A DNA stretch of 64,000 bases, taken from positions 1 to 64,000 of the forward strand of contig NZ_JAQGPN010000004.1 in assembly GCF_028826155.1 (NCBI RefSeq), in the 5' to 3' direction. The notes beneath the pieces are model-generated. The model searched no databases. It saw nothing but the letters and a program-made list of their open reading frames with translations, and was not told where the DNA came from. Both the position numbers and the translations under genes were made by a program. This document shows, piece after piece, positions 17,288 to 28,294 of this stretch; position 1 is the first letter of the stretch; every line of letters starts with the position of its first letter. The DNA comes from Mesorhizobium shangrilense. GTDB taxonomy: Bacteria; Pseudomonadota; Alphaproteobacteria; Rhizobiales; Rhizobiaceae.

Positions 17288-18085
17288 TTAGGAAGTCGGC
17301 GGATTGCTCTTTCGCCGATCGGTGCTCCTGGCGAAGAAATCGGCCACGCGGCCAAGCACTGCCGGAGACCGGCCGGCCGCGCCTTGTAGGTCGCGTTCCA
17401 GCCTGAGTTGCCCCTCAAGGCCGCCGTCGGCGGCGCCGGTGACGAGCCGCTTCGTGGCGGCAACCGCGGCAGCTTCCTGGCTGGCCAGCCGCCGGCAAAT
17501 GTCGAGCGCTGCTCCGTCCAACGCCTCGTCCTCGACGACCTGCCAGACAAGTCCCCACGCCAGCGCGCGCTGGGCGTCAATGCGATCTCCCAGAAGCATC
17601 ATGCCCGAGGCACGGACATGGCCGAGGATGCGCGTCAGGAACTGCGTGTTGCCGGCGTCAGGCACAAGTGCGATGCCGACGAAGGGCTCGTAGAAATAGG
17701 CGGATGCCGAACACAGGACGATGTCGGCCGCCAGCGCGACCCCAACTGCGGCGCCGGCGCAAGGTCCGTTGACCGCAGCGACGATGGGCAGGCGGCTCGA
17801 CCGCATGGCCGACACGAGTGGATTGAAATGGCGTTCGAGTACGTCATCGAGCGCCGGAGTCTCGCCGGGCCGGATCGAAGTGAGGTCGTAGCCCGCGCCA
17901 AAGGCGCGCCCTTCGCCGGTGAGGAGGACGGCACGAATGTCCACGTCGCGCTCGGCGTCGCGAAGGGCCGCGAGCAGTTCGTCTGCGGTCTGATTGCGAT
18001 ACGCGTTGAGGCGTTCGGCTCGCGCGACTGTGATGCGCGCGACACCGTCGCGTGCTTCATAGCGGATGTCGCTGAAATCCATCAT
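17288..18085 (-). CDS. Enoyl-CoA hydratase/isomerase (PaaG-like)
   Basis: A 265-residue crotonase-fold protein. Oxyanion-hole segments are GRAFGAGYDLTS near residues 59-70 and VNGPCAGAAVGVALAADIV near 104-122. The catalytic position reads GIALVPDAGNTQFLTR, with Asp as in PaaG-type isomerases rather than the Glu pair of hydratases. It is the last gene of the minus-strand carboxylase operon and overlaps the isomerase gene upstream by ATGA. The reaction is uncertain: isomerase is more likely than hydratase. Confidence 0.87.
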   Translation of the reverse strand: MMDFSDIRYEARDGVARITVARAERLNAYRNQTADELLAALRDAERDVDIRAVLLTGEGRAFGAGYDLTSIRPGETPALDDVLERHFNPLVSAMRSSRLPIVAAVNGPCAGAAVGVALAADIVLCSASAYFYEPFVGIALVPDAGNTQFLTRILGHVRASGMMLLGDRIDAQRALAWGLVWQVVEDEALDGAALDICRRLASQEAAAVAATKRLVTGAADGGLEGQLRLERDLQGAAGRSPAVLGRVADFFARSTDRRKSNPPTS

Positions 18086-18675
18086 TGCCCCTCCCGGGCG
18101 AGGCGCCAGCGGAGCTGCGAAAGCCGGTCCGCCCCGAAGAAGCCCTCGCCGTCGACCGAAAAGAACGGCGAGCCGACGACGCCGTCCGCGATCGCTTCCT
18201 CGACGGCCCGCTCGAGCCTCGCCCGCGCTGCCGCTCCCTTCATGCCCTCCACGGCCTGGCTTTCATCCATCCCCAGGTCGCCGGCAATGCGGATCAGCAC
18301 GTCCTCCCTGGAAATGTCCTCCTGTTCGAGGAAGAATGCCCGAAACAGCCTCTCGGCCAACGCCCGGTCGCGCGCGCCTTCGACGCTGTAATAGAGCCTG
18401 GCCGCCAGATGGGAGGACAGCGGCAGCTTGACCGGATGAACATAGGGTACCCTCATGAAGGCGGCGGAGCGCTTCATGTCATTGATGAGATAGGTCCGCT
18501 TGGCGGGCGAATCCATCGGCGGGAAGATGCCGTGCGCCTTGAGGATCGCCCACATCAGCACGGGTCTCCATTCGACGGCACGGCCGATCTCCCTGCCGAT
18601 CGCCTCGACTTCCTGGATCGAGAAGTAGGCGTAGGGCGATGCGAAGTCGAAATAGAAGCGGATCGGTGCGGCCAT
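18082..18675 (-). CDS. 2-hydroxychromene-2-carboxylate isomerase family (DsbA-like/GST kappa fold)
   Basis: A 197-residue protein of the HCCA isomerase family, which use glutathione in cis-trans isomerisation of ring-cleavage products. The N-terminal RFYFDFASPYAYFSIQEVE (residues 5-23) is the family signature, and GVVGSPFFSVDGEGFFG near 163-179 is the cis-proline loop. It lies three bases after the carboxyltransferase gene and overlaps the next gene by ATGA. In an acyl-CoA cluster it may isomerise a double bond or act as a DsbA-like oxidoreductase; this is open. Confidence 0.85.
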   Translation of the reverse strand: MAAPIRFYFDFASPYAYFSIQEVEAIGREIGRAVEWRPVLMWAILKAHGIFPPMDSPAKRTYLINDMKRSAAFMRVPYVHPVKLPLSSHLAARLYYSVEGARDRALAERLFRAFFLEQEDISREDVLIRIAGDLGMDESQAVEGMKGAAARARLERAVEEAIADGVVGSPFFSVDGEGFFGADRLSQLRWRLAREGQ

Positions 18676-18678
18676 GGA

Positions 18679-20286
<1,608 letters not shown>

Positions 20287-20289
20287 GGA

Positions 20290-20793
20290 TCAGTTTTCCT
20301 CCGCGATGGGAGCGAGCACGACGAGAACGTCGTTCTTGTCGAAGGTCTGGCCTTCCGTGCGCAAAACCTCCGCGACCATCCCGTCGCGTGGCGCCGGCAG
20401 CGCAGACTGGAGCTTCATGCTCTCGATGGTCACGATCGTCTCACCGCGCCTGATGACGCCGCCGACCTGGCAGTGGACGCTGACCACTGCACCGGGCATC
20501 GGCGCACGCAACACATCCTGATCGACGGCTGCATCGTCCGCGATGGTGAGCGGGTTCAAGACTGCGATCTCCGCGGTGCGCCCATTGAGGCGGACCACTT
20601 GGCGGTCGCCCAGCGTGACGCGGGCGAAGTCGATCGTGGACGCGTCCACCTCCATGAGATGCTGGCCGTCGCCGGATTCCGGCAGGCGCACGATCTCATG
20701 CTCGCGACCTTCGATGCGCAGGACCAGGTGAGGCCGGCGCCTGACGATCTCGACCTCGTGGAGCGAGCCGTCCAGCATCACTTTGAGCGCCAT
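20290..20793 (-). CDS. Biotin carboxyl carrier protein of acyl-CoA carboxylase
   Basis: A 167-residue separate carrier subunit. The C-terminal 75 residues form a biotinyl domain with the acceptor lysine in IESMKLQ near residue 127 (the usual AMKM loop is here SMKL), preceded by the conserved APMPGAVVSVHC. The N-terminal part (LHEVEIVRRRPHLVLRIEGREHEI) resembles the BT/linker region that joins carrier and transferase. In most MCC and GCC enzymes this is fused to biotin carboxylase; here it is its own gene, 1 base after the biotin carboxylase stop. Confidence 0.9.
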   Translation of the reverse strand: MALKVMLDGSLHEVEIVRRRPHLVLRIEGREHEIVRLPESGDGQHLMEVDASTIDFARVTLGDRQVVRLNGRTAEIAVLNPLTIADDAAVDQDVLRAPMPGAVVSVHCQVGGVIRRGETIVTIESMKLQSALPAPRDGMVAEVLRTEGQTFDKNDVLVVLAPIAEEN

Positions 20794-20794
20794 G

Positions 20795-22279
20795 TCAGTT
20801 CCTCCAGCTGCCGATCGTGGCGAACGGCTCGGGGGTGTTCAGTGCGAGTTGCCGGAAGTCGCGGTCGCCGAGCGCAGCTGCAATCAGCACTCCCGCACGC
20901 GCATCGCCGTCCAGCGGTGGCGGCGACAGGGCTTCCTGGTGCTGCTTGACGAAGCCGGTATGCAGGTCGCCCGTGCGGAATGCATCATGCGCAATGACGC
21001 GGCCGAGATAGTCGATGTTGGTCGTGACGCCGAGCAGCGCAAGCCTTTCCAGCGCCGTGATCGACCGGTCGATGGCCTCGGTCCGGTCCCGCCCGTGGAC
21101 CACGAGCTTTGCGAGCATCGGATCGAAGTCGGGTGTGACGGTCTGACCCTGGTCGAGCGCGTTTTCGAAGCGTAGCCAGGGTGCTGACGGAACGTCCAGG
21201 TGGCGGATGCTGCCAATGGCAGGCATGAAGTCGTTGTCGGCGTCTTCCGCGCAGATCCGGCATTCGATGGCATGGCCCGATATCGTGACCTGATCCTGGG
21301 TCAGGGGGAGGGGATTGCCCGCCGCAATCTCGATCTGCGCCCGCACGAGATCGATGCCGGTGATCATCTCGGTGACCGGGTGCTCCACCTGCAGACGGGT
21401 GTTCATCTCCAGGAAGAAGAAGCGGCCGTCTGCGCCGAGGATATATTCGACGGTGCCGGCATTCCTGTAGCGTGCGGCCGCCGCCAGCCGCACGGCGGAA
21501 TTGCAGATCTCGTCGCGCAGGGCAGGGGTAAGCCGCGCGGCCGGGGCCTCCTCGACGATCTTCTGGAAGCGGCGCTGTACCGAGCATTCGCGTTCGAAGA
21601 GGTGGATCGCGCCGCCCTTGCCGTCCCCGAGCACCTGAACCTCTATGTGGCGCGGCCGCTCGATATAGGTCTCGGCGTAGACGCGCCCGTCGCCGAAATA
21701 GCGCTGGGCTTCGCTGGCGGCGATGCGCGCAGCGTCTCGCAATTCGCCAGCGCTGCGCACGATGCTCATGCCCTTGCCGCCGCCGCCGGCGGCCGCCTTG
21801 ATGAGCAGCGGAAAGCCGATGACTTCGGCGCGGGCGACGAAGTCGTCCAGGTTCTCCGTCGGCATGACCGACGGCGCGACGGCGACTCCGTGCGCTGCCG
21901 CGAAGTCGCGCGCCGAGATCTTGTCGCCCATCAGCGAGATCGTCTCGGAATCGGGACCGATGAAGGCGATGCCGGCCTCGGCCACTGCCGCCGCGAAGCG
22001 CGCGTTCTCCGACAGGAAGCCGTAGCCCGGATGGATCGCATCGGCGCCGCATGCCCGCGCCACCGCGACGATCTGGGCGATGTCGAGATGAGCTGCGACG
22101 GGCGTATCCCCACGGATCTCGTAGGCTTCGTCTGCGGCCCGGACATGCTTCGCGCCCGCCTCGATGGCGTGGTGGATCGCAACCGAGCCGATGCCCATCT
22201 CCGACAGCGTCCGCATGATGCGACAGGCAATCTCGCCGCGATTGGCGACCAGCACTTTGCTGAACGGTGGCTTCGTCAT
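20795..22279 (-). CDS. Acyl-CoA carboxylase, biotin carboxylase subunit
   Basis: A 494-residue ATP-grasp enzyme that carboxylates biotin with bicarbonate. KVLVANRGEIACRIMRT is at the N-terminus (8-24), the glycine-rich ATP loop AAGGGGKGMS near 163-172, and the catalytic/biotin motif MNTRLQVEHPVTE near 287-299. The protein stops after the biotin carboxylase C domain, so the carrier is separate. It overlaps the AtuA-family gene by ATGA. With the next two genes it forms one holoenzyme. It looks complete. Confidence 0.93.
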   Translation of the reverse strand: MTKPPFSKVLVANRGEIACRIMRTLSEMGIGSVAIHHAIEAGAKHVRAADEAYEIRGDTPVAAHLDIAQIVAVARACGADAIHPGYGFLSENARFAAAVAEAGIAFIGPDSETISLMGDKISARDFAAAHGVAVAPSVMPTENLDDFVARAEVIGFPLLIKAAAGGGGKGMSIVRSAGELRDAARIAASEAQRYFGDGRVYAETYIERPRHIEVQVLGDGKGGAIHLFERECSVQRRFQKIVEEAPAARLTPALRDEICNSAVRLAAAARYRNAGTVEYILGADGRFFFLEMNTRLQVEHPVTEMITGIDLVRAQIEIAAGNPLPLTQDQVTISGHAIECRICAEDADNDFMPAIGSIRHLDVPSAPWLRFENALDQGQTVTPDFDPMLAKLVVHGRDRTEAIDRSITALERLALLGVTTNIDYLGRVIAHDAFRTGDLHTGFVKQHQEALSPPPLDGDARAGVLIAAALGDRDFRQLALNTPEPFATIGSWRN

Positions 22280-24102
22280 GCTGTTGCCTCGGCTTGCCAG
22301 CTTTCAAGATCGCCGCCAGGCTCGAGCCACGCAGCCGGCACCTCAACGGGAAACTCCATCAGGATCTGCGCCAGGGCCTTCCCCTGGGGGTCGTGGCGCA
22401 AGGATGCGACGCCGCCGCCGCCCAGGCTCTCGTGGAGAACGAGGTTCAGGCCGTCTAGGCCGGGCCAGTCGAAGCGCTCGACGCGACCCCGGACGATGTG
22501 CGCCATGTGGCGCGCCACAGCCTCGGGTGACAGGCTGCGGCGCAGCCACGGCAAATAGCCGGCCTTGCGCGCAAGCACCCCGATGTTGGCGGTATCGCCC
22601 TTGTCGCCGCTGCGGCCGCGGGCCAACGCGATGAGCGGGACGACCGCCAGCGGGCAGCCCGGAGAAGGCGTCGCAATCGGCTCTGCGGTTGCCGCGTCGC
22701 CTGCCGGTTGGGCGGGGAGCGGCGACACGTGATCGGCGACCGGCAGGATCTCGCCGTCGAACGCCACGCTAATCTCGACGTCGCGTTTCGGAGCCAGGAA
22801 TGAGAACAGCCTGACGACGGGCTGCGGTTCGGGGCGGCCACCGGCAAAACCGGTCGTGCCTTGCGCCATCGCCGTCGCGGCAGGATAGATTTCGCGCGAG
22901 AAGATCTGCAGGGCGTCCTTGCTCGTGTGCCGTACCGCCAGCTTCAGCACCACCTCGCGGCTATCGCTCCGGCGCGCCAGGGCGCCATAGTTTGCCTCGC
23001 TTCCCAGAACCTCGATCGAGCATTCCGCGAATGGGCCGTGTCCGGCCTCGCGCAACAGACGCGTACAGCGCGACCGGATCGCTTCGCCGGCGGCCTTGGC
23101 CTTTGCCGCTGCCTCCCGTCCTACGATCATCATCGTGGCGACGGCGCGATAGCCGTCCGCATAGGTGGCGCTGACCTTGTAGCTGTCGGTCGGAGGGGAA
23201 CCCCTTGCGCCGCTCACGCGAACGCGGCCTGGCTCGACCTGCTCGAGCCGAACCGCGCGCCAGTCGGCGACGACGTCCGGAAGGACATAGCGCGCGGGGT
23301 CGCCGACTTCGTACACAATCTGCTCGGCCACAGTTTCAGGCGTGACAAGTCCGCCGGTACCGGCCGGCTTGGTAACGACAAATGTCCCGTCGGCGGAGCA
23401 TTCGACAATCGGGAAGCCCATGTCATCCCAGCCGGAGACAGAACGCCAGTCGGTGACGATGCCGCCGGTTACCTGCGTGCCGCATTCGGCGACGTGGCCG
23501 GCAAGGCTGCCGGCCGACAGCAGGTCGTAGTCGGTCGCACGCCAGCCGAACTCTTGGATAAGCGGGCCGAGCACGACCGCTGAATCGACGACGCGGCCGG
23601 TGATGACCACATCCGCCCCTGCCGCCAGTGCCTGGGCGATCGGAAAGGCGCCGAGATAGGCGTTGACGCTGGCAAGGCGCTCCGGCATCGGCGCGCCGGT
23701 GAACATCTCCTTCGTGCCGTCGGCGCGATACCGATCCGCAGATGCCGAGAGGTCGTCACCCCGCACGACGGCAACCTTCAGCGCCACGTTCTGTTCGCGG
23801 AAGACGGCGAGCAGAGCTTCGCGGCACGCCTCGGGATTGATGCCACCGGCATTGGTGACCACCTTGATGCGCTTGTCGGCGATTTCCCTCGCGAGGGGCT
23901 TCATGACAGCGCTCACGAAGTCGGTGGCGTAGCCGAGATCGGGCCGCTTGGCCTTCATCCGCGCCATGATCGACATGGTGATCTCGGCAAGATAGTCCAT
24001 CACAAGATAGTCTATGTCGCCGGAGCGGACGAGTTGGCGCGGGCCCTCCGGACTATCGCCCCAGAAGCCGGCGCCGCAGCCGATGCGAACAGCCTTTCCC
24101 AT
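22276..24102 (-). CDS. atuA: AtuA family protein (acyclic terpene utilisation, DUF1446)
   Basis: A 608-residue protein of the AtuA/DUF1446 family. The N-terminal DUF1446 domain is plain: RIGCGAGFWGDSP, DYLVMDYLAEITMSIMA, VVTNAGGINPEACR, GRVVDSAVVLGP. The C-terminal AtuA-like domain contains ALARGRSGDKGDTANIGVLARK near residues 497-518. AtuA is needed for citronellol/geraniol breakdown in Pseudomonas, but its reaction is not known. It sits between a hydratase and the split carboxylase, the same company as atuC-atuF there, which is the main reason to suspect a terpenoid pathway. Confidence 0.88.
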   Translation of the reverse strand: MGKAVRIGCGAGFWGDSPEGPRQLVRSGDIDYLVMDYLAEITMSIMARMKAKRPDLGYATDFVSAVMKPLAREIADKRIKVVTNAGGINPEACREALLAVFREQNVALKVAVVRGDDLSASADRYRADGTKEMFTGAPMPERLASVNAYLGAFPIAQALAAGADVVITGRVVDSAVVLGPLIQEFGWRATDYDLLSAGSLAGHVAECGTQVTGGIVTDWRSVSGWDDMGFPIVECSADGTFVVTKPAGTGGLVTPETVAEQIVYEVGDPARYVLPDVVADWRAVRLEQVEPGRVRVSGARGSPPTDSYKVSATYADGYRAVATMMIVGREAAAKAKAAGEAIRSRCTRLLREAGHGPFAECSIEVLGSEANYGALARRSDSREVVLKLAVRHTSKDALQIFSREIYPAATAMAQGTTGFAGGRPEPQPVVRLFSFLAPKRDVEISVAFDGEILPVADHVSPLPAQPAGDAATAEPIATPSPGCPLAVVPLIALARGRSGDKGDTANIGVLARKAGYLPWLRRSLSPEAVARHMAHIVRGRVERFDWPGLDGLNLVLHESLGGGGVASLRHDPQGKALAQILMEFPVEVPAAWLEPGGDLESWQAEATA

Positions 24103-24108
24103 CGCCGC

Positions 24109-24906
24109 CTACCGTGCCGTCCAGTTCGCGGAACGCTTTTCCGCGAAGGCGGCGAAGCCCTCGCGTGCATCCTCGGTCCGTGCCATGTTGGCGAGCATGA
24201 ACTGGGCATATTCCAGTGCGCTGTCGGTCGACATCTCGCGGATCTTGGACAGGGCCTGCTTGCCGAGCCTGATGCCGGTCGGCGACTTGTCGGTGATCCG
24301 GGCCAGGAGCCAATCAAGCTTGGCGTCCAGTTCGTTCGTTGGCACGGCATAGTTGACGGTCAGCTCGCCCCGTGCCTCGCCGGCGGTGATCGGCTCGCCG
24401 GTCACGCAGAGTTCCATGAGCCTGCGGTAGGTAAGGGTGCGAAGCAGATAGGGCAGGATCATCATCGGGAAGAGCCCGACTTTGACCTCGCTGACGCCAA
24501 GCAGCGCGTCTTCGCGCGCAACGACCAAGTCGCAGGCGCAGACGAGGCCGAAACCGCCCGCGAGCGCGTGCCCGTTGACCCGGGCGACGATCGGCAGCCG
24601 GCAGGCGTCCATGCGGCGAAGCAGGCGCGCGACATAGTGTTTCGGGTCGGCGGCGTCGATGGTGAAGGGCGTTCCGTCGGCCGCCGGCTGGAGGTCCCCG
24701 CCGGCGCAGAACGCCTTGTCGCCGGCGCCGGTCAGCACGACGGCCCTGACGTCGCGATCCGCCTCGGCCATATCCAAGCCCTCGACGATGCGTTGCGCGA
24801 CTGTTTCATTCAGCGCGTTGCGTCGATCCGGTCGATTGACGATGATCCAGAGCGCCGATCCCCGGCGCTCCAATAGAACTTGGTCTTTCACGAGGCGTCC
24901 AATCAT
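24109..24906 (-). CDS. Enoyl-CoA hydratase (AtuE-like)
   Basis: A crotonase-fold enzyme of 265 residues from the ATG ending at 24906 (272 from a GTG at 24927; neither has a strong ribosome site). AGDKAFCAGGDLQ and VNGHALAGGFGLVCACDLVV are the oxyanion-hole segments, and LLGVSEVKVGLFPMMILPYL carries the catalytic Glu region. The FPMMI-PYLLR form is typical of hydratases next to acyl-CoA carboxylases such as isohexenylglutaconyl-CoA hydratase. It heads the seven-gene minus-strand operon down to 17288. An operator-like repeat lies at 24932-24950. Confidence 0.87.
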   Translation of the reverse strand: MIGRLVKDQVLLERRGSALWIIVNRPDRRNALNETVAQRIVEGLDMAEADRDVRAVVLTGAGDKAFCAGGDLQPAADGTPFTIDAADPKHYVARLLRRMDACRLPIVARVNGHALAGGFGLVCACDLVVAREDALLGVSEVKVGLFPMMILPYLLRTLTYRRLMELCVTGEPITAGEARGELTVNYAVPTNELDAKLDWLLARITDKSPTGIRLGKQALSKIREMSTDSALEYAQFMLANMARTEDAREGFAAFAEKRSANWTAR

Positions 24907-24931
24907 GTCTGCAAGGCGCTGTGTCACTCAC

Positions 24932-24950
24932 AAATGATTTCAGTTCATTT
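24932..24950. promoter_or_regulatory. Candidate TetR operator, copy 1
   Basis: Inverted repeat AAATGAT-TTCAG-TTCATTT, 19 bases, in the spacer between the minus-strand AtuA/carboxylase operon and the plus-strand dehydrogenase/Lva-like operon. It matches the half-site TAATGAG seen at five other places in the island. Confidence 0.6.
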
Positions 24951-25089
24951 AGGTTGTCAACCGAGCCGCAAGCGTTGCACATATGAGAAAACTCCGGTGT
25001 CTGCACTTGACTGGAACACAAGGGCTCTGGCTTGAAGACGGCAGTTCGTATCAGATATTGAGACTAGCTTATTAAAGGTCGGCGCAGGC

Positions 25090-26328
25090 ATGCGGGATCG
25101 TCTGGAGAAGGTGATGGACAGCGCAATCGGGACGGGTGCGTCGGCGGGCATGTTTACGCTCGCCGACGATCACGAGTTGATCCTCGGAAATGCCGACCGA
25201 TTTGCGCGCAACGAGCTCTATCCGTTGAGCGAACGCATGGACAATGAGGAGTGGTGGCCGCCAGAGACGTTCGCGAAGATCGGCGAGAGTGGCCTGTTCG
25301 GCATCACCATCCCGGAGAGCTACGGGGGCGCCGGACTGGATCTGATGGCCGCCGGCCTCGTGCTCCAGGGGTTCTCCCGGTGGAACCACGCGATGGCTCT
25401 TGCCTGGGTGGCGCATGACAACCTGTGCGCCAACAACATCTACCGCAACGGCGACGAAGGTCAGCGCCGCCGTTACCTTCCCGGCCTGTGTGCGGGGACC
25501 AGCGTCGGCGCTCTCGGGTTGACCGAGCCCGGCGCCGGATCGGATGCGCTGGGCTCGATGCGCACCACAGCACGCCGCGACGGCGACCACTACGTCCTCA
25601 ATGGCAGCAAGATCTACATCACCAATGGACCGATCGCCGACGTGCTGCTGGTCTATGCCAAGACAGACCGGGACCGCGGCGCGCACGGCATCTCCGCCTT
25701 CATCGTCGAGAAGGGCATGCCCGGTTTCACAGTCGCCCAGAAACTGGTGAAGATGGGCTATCGCGGTAGCCAGACCGGCGAACTCCTGTTCGAGGATTGC
25801 CGCGTGCCGGCCGAAAACCTCGTCGGCGGAGAGAACAGCGGCGTGTCCATCGTCATGAGCGGGCTCGATCTGGAGCGGGCGATGATTTCGCCGATCTGTC
25901 TCGGAGTCGCCGAGCGAGCCCTCGAATTGTCGATCGACTATGCCAAGACCCGCCGCCAGTTTGGCAAGCCGATCGGCTCGTTTCAGATGGTGCAGTCAAT
26001 GCTCGCCGACATGTATGTCGAGGTCGAGACGATGCGGACGTTCACATATCGCGTGCTCGCGGAGGCGGCGTCGCTGGAGATCGGCGGGGGTGGACGCGGC
26101 GACGTTCACATGCTGACCGCCGCCTCTGTGATGTACGCCGCCAACGCGGTGCATCGGGTGCTGGATCTCGCCATGCAGGTCCACGGCGGAACCGGCTATA
26201 TCTGGGAATCGGAGATCAACCGCCTCTACCGCTCGATCAAGCTTCTGGAGATCGGCGCCGGCACTACCGAGGTGCGCAAGATGATCATCGCCGGCGAACT
26301 GCTGAAGGGGATGGCGCGCGATGTCTGA
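25090..26328 (+). CDS. Acyl-CoA dehydrogenase (AtuD/isovaleryl-type)
   Basis: A 412-residue acyl-CoA dehydrogenase. GALGLTEPGAGSDALGSMRTTA is near residues 140-161, NGSKIYITNGPIADV near 175-189, and FGKPIGSFQMVQSMLADMY near 292-310. The C-terminal GAGTTEVRKMII holds the Glu position typical of short- and branched-chain members. It is the first plus-strand gene after the divergent spacer and overlaps the following SDR by eight bases. The substrate could be a branched acyl-CoA made ready for the neighbouring carboxylase; that is inference. Confidence 0.91.
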   Translation: MRDRLEKVMDSAIGTGASAGMFTLADDHELILGNADRFARNELYPLSERMDNEEWWPPETFAKIGESGLFGITIPESYGGAGLDLMAAGLVLQGFSRWNHAMALAWVAHDNLCANNIYRNGDEGQRRRYLPGLCAGTSVGALGLTEPGAGSDALGSMRTTARRDGDHYVLNGSKIYITNGPIADVLLVYAKTDRDRGAHGISAFIVEKGMPGFTVAQKLVKMGYRGSQTGELLFEDCRVPAENLVGGENSGVSIVMSGLDLERAMISPICLGVAERALELSIDYAKTRRQFGKPIGSFQMVQSMLADMYVEVETMRTFTYRVLAEAASLEIGGGGRGDVHMLTAASVMYAANAVHRVLDLAMQVHGGTGYIWESEINRLYRSIKLLEIGAGTTEVRKMIIAGELLKGMARDV

Positions 26329-27187
26329 TCCGCTTGCCGCGCGCGAGTTCGGCCTCGACGACGAGGTTCTCTCGACCCAACCGACCATTTACGGCCCGAC
26401 TGCCTATGCCGGAAAGACGGTCCTGATCTCCGGTGGCGCCGGTGGCATCGGCCGCGCCACGGCATGGCTGCTCGGACGCTGCGGCGCCCGTATCGTTCTT
26501 GCCGGCCGCAACCGTGAGAAGCTCGACGGCGCCGTCGATGCGCTGGCCGCCAAAGGCCTCGTGGCCGCTGCTCACACAGTCGACATCCGCGAACCGGAGA
26601 GCGTGGCTGAGCTGTACGCCAAGGTACAGGCGGATGGCGGCTTCGACATCCTGATCAACAGCGCGGGTGGCCAGTTCCCGCAGGCGGCCATCGATTTCTC
26701 GGTGAAGGGCTGGAACACGATCGTCAACACCAACCTCAACGGCACCTGGCACATGATGCAAGGAGCGGCGCGGGCGTGGCGTGACGCCGACAGGCCGGGA
26801 AGCATCGTAACGATCGTGGTGGTGACCGCGCGCGGCCTGCACGGGGTGGCGCATACCATCGCGGCGCGGTCCGGTGTGGTCGGACTGACGCGAGCGCTGG
26901 CGGTCGAGTGGGCGCCGCTGCGCATCCGGGTGAACTGCATCGCACCCGGCGTGATCGAGACGCCCGGCTGGAAAGTCTACGATCCGAAGGCGCTCGAGGC
27001 ATATCCGCATTCCAACCCGATGATGCGCACCGGCACGACCTGGGAAGTGGCCGAGGCCTGCGCCTACATCGCGGGGCCGGGAGCGGCCTATGTGACGGGC
27101 GAGGTCCTGAATGTCGCCGGCGGCGCGCAATTGTGGGGCGACACCTGGACCGTCGGCAGGCCGGATTACTTCAAGACCCCGGAATAG
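26321..27187 (+). CDS. SDR oxidoreductase (2,4-dienoyl-CoA reductase-like)
   Basis: A 288-residue short-chain dehydrogenase. The NAD(P)-binding glycines are in ISGGAGGIGRA near residues 38-48 and the NSAGG motif near 115. The usual Tyr-x3-Lys catalytic pair is replaced: the segment reads VAHTIAARSGVVGLTRALAVEWAPL, with His and Arg there, as in 2,4-dienoyl-CoA/peroxisomal trans-2-enoyl-CoA reductases. It overlaps the dehydrogenase before it and precedes the kinase gene by 28 bases. It may reduce a dienoyl- or oxoacyl-CoA. Confidence 0.85.
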   Translation: MSDPLAAREFGLDDEVLSTQPTIYGPTAYAGKTVLISGGAGGIGRATAWLLGRCGARIVLAGRNREKLDGAVDALAAKGLVAAAHTVDIREPESVAELYAKVQADGGFDILINSAGGQFPQAAIDFSVKGWNTIVNTNLNGTWHMMQGAARAWRDADRPGSIVTIVVVTARGLHGVAHTIAARSGVVGLTRALAVEWAPLRIRVNCIAPGVIETPGWKVYDPKALEAYPHSNPMMRTGTTWEVAEACAYIAGPGAAYVTGEVLNVAGGAQLWGDTWTVGRPDYFKTPE

Positions 27188-27215
27188 CAGGCAGCGTCCG
27201 TGCGATGAGGGGCGG

Positions 27216-28294
27216 ATGGATGTGAGAGGAAGCGTGAGCAGCGTGCAAGAAGCGACGGTTGTCTTCGATCCCTTCGACACCGAGACCGTGCGCGCCCGGC
27301 TGGCGGCGCACCTTGGCGGCATCGTCAACGATGTCGCAGTCGGCCCGTTGCGGCGCTTTACCGTGGGCTTTTCCTGGGTGACATTCGGCTTTCGGGGCTC
27401 TTGGCGCGAGAACGGCCGCGCCGTCGAGCGGGACCTGATCCTGCGCGTCGGACCGCCGACGGGGATCTTCGGACCTTACCGGGCCTATCCAGAATTCGTC
27501 ACGCTGCGTGCGTTGGCCGGCGGCGCCGTGCCGGTTCCGAGCGTCTACTGGTACAGCGACGATGTCTCGGTTCTCGGGGCCCCCTTCTTCATATGCGATC
27601 TCGTATCCGGGAAGCGCCGATACCATGGACGCACGACGGTGGACCGGCCTTCGACGACGAACGTCGCGTTTCGATCGGAACGCAGTTCGTATCGGCCCTG
27701 GCGGCGCTCCACGACTTCGCATGGCAGGACACACCGGTTGCCGGTATCGGAGGGAGCAGGAATCCGGATCGGACCGCGCTCGATCAGGTTGATCTCTGGC
27801 TCGGCCACCTGCAGCGCTGGTCGCCGGACCGCGTTCCGATGCTCGAAATCGCCGCCATGTGGCTGCGTGAAAATGCGCCGGTGGCTTCGCGCATCGCGAT
27901 CACGCATGGCGACTTCAGGATCGGCAACTTTCTCGAGGTCGACGGGCGCATCACCGCGATCCTGGACTGGGAACTGGTCCAGCTCGGCGATCCGGTCGAG
28001 GATTTGGGCTGGATCTGTCTCCAGGCGTGGCGCGGCCGCTCGCCCTACATGTGCCATTTCTTCGAGCGCGAAGAACTGCGGGACCGCTACGCCACGCTGA
28101 CGGGGCATGAAGTGACGTTGGCGGACATGGCCTATTGGGAAGCGTTCGGGACATTCAAGCTCGCCGTCATGCACTACGGTGCGACGGACTGCTTTGCCCG
28201 GCGGGGCTTTAACGACCTGCGCATGGCGGGCATGGGCGCACAGATCCCGCGCCTGCTGCTCCAGGTCGAGGCTGCGATGGAGCGTGCGTCGTGA
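27216..28294 (+). pseudogene. APH-type acyl-CoA kinase (LvaA/ACAD10-11 kinase domain-like), frameshifted
   Basis: This aminoglycoside-phosphotransferase-fold kinase reads from the ATG at 27216 to about 27610. It then loses frame after FFICDLVSG and resumes in the next frame (EAPIPWTHDGG) to the stop at 28294. The second part carries the catalytic loop ITHGDFRIGNFL and the metal-binding ILDWELVQLGDPVEDLGW. One more G in the GGG run at 27609-27611 would restore a protein of about 359 residues. It is followed by a small helical protein (ATGA overlap) and an ACAD10/11-like dehydrogenase, the order of LvaA-LvaB-LvaC, where the kinase phosphorylates the hydroxyl of a 4-hydroxyacyl-CoA. Confidence 0.85.
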
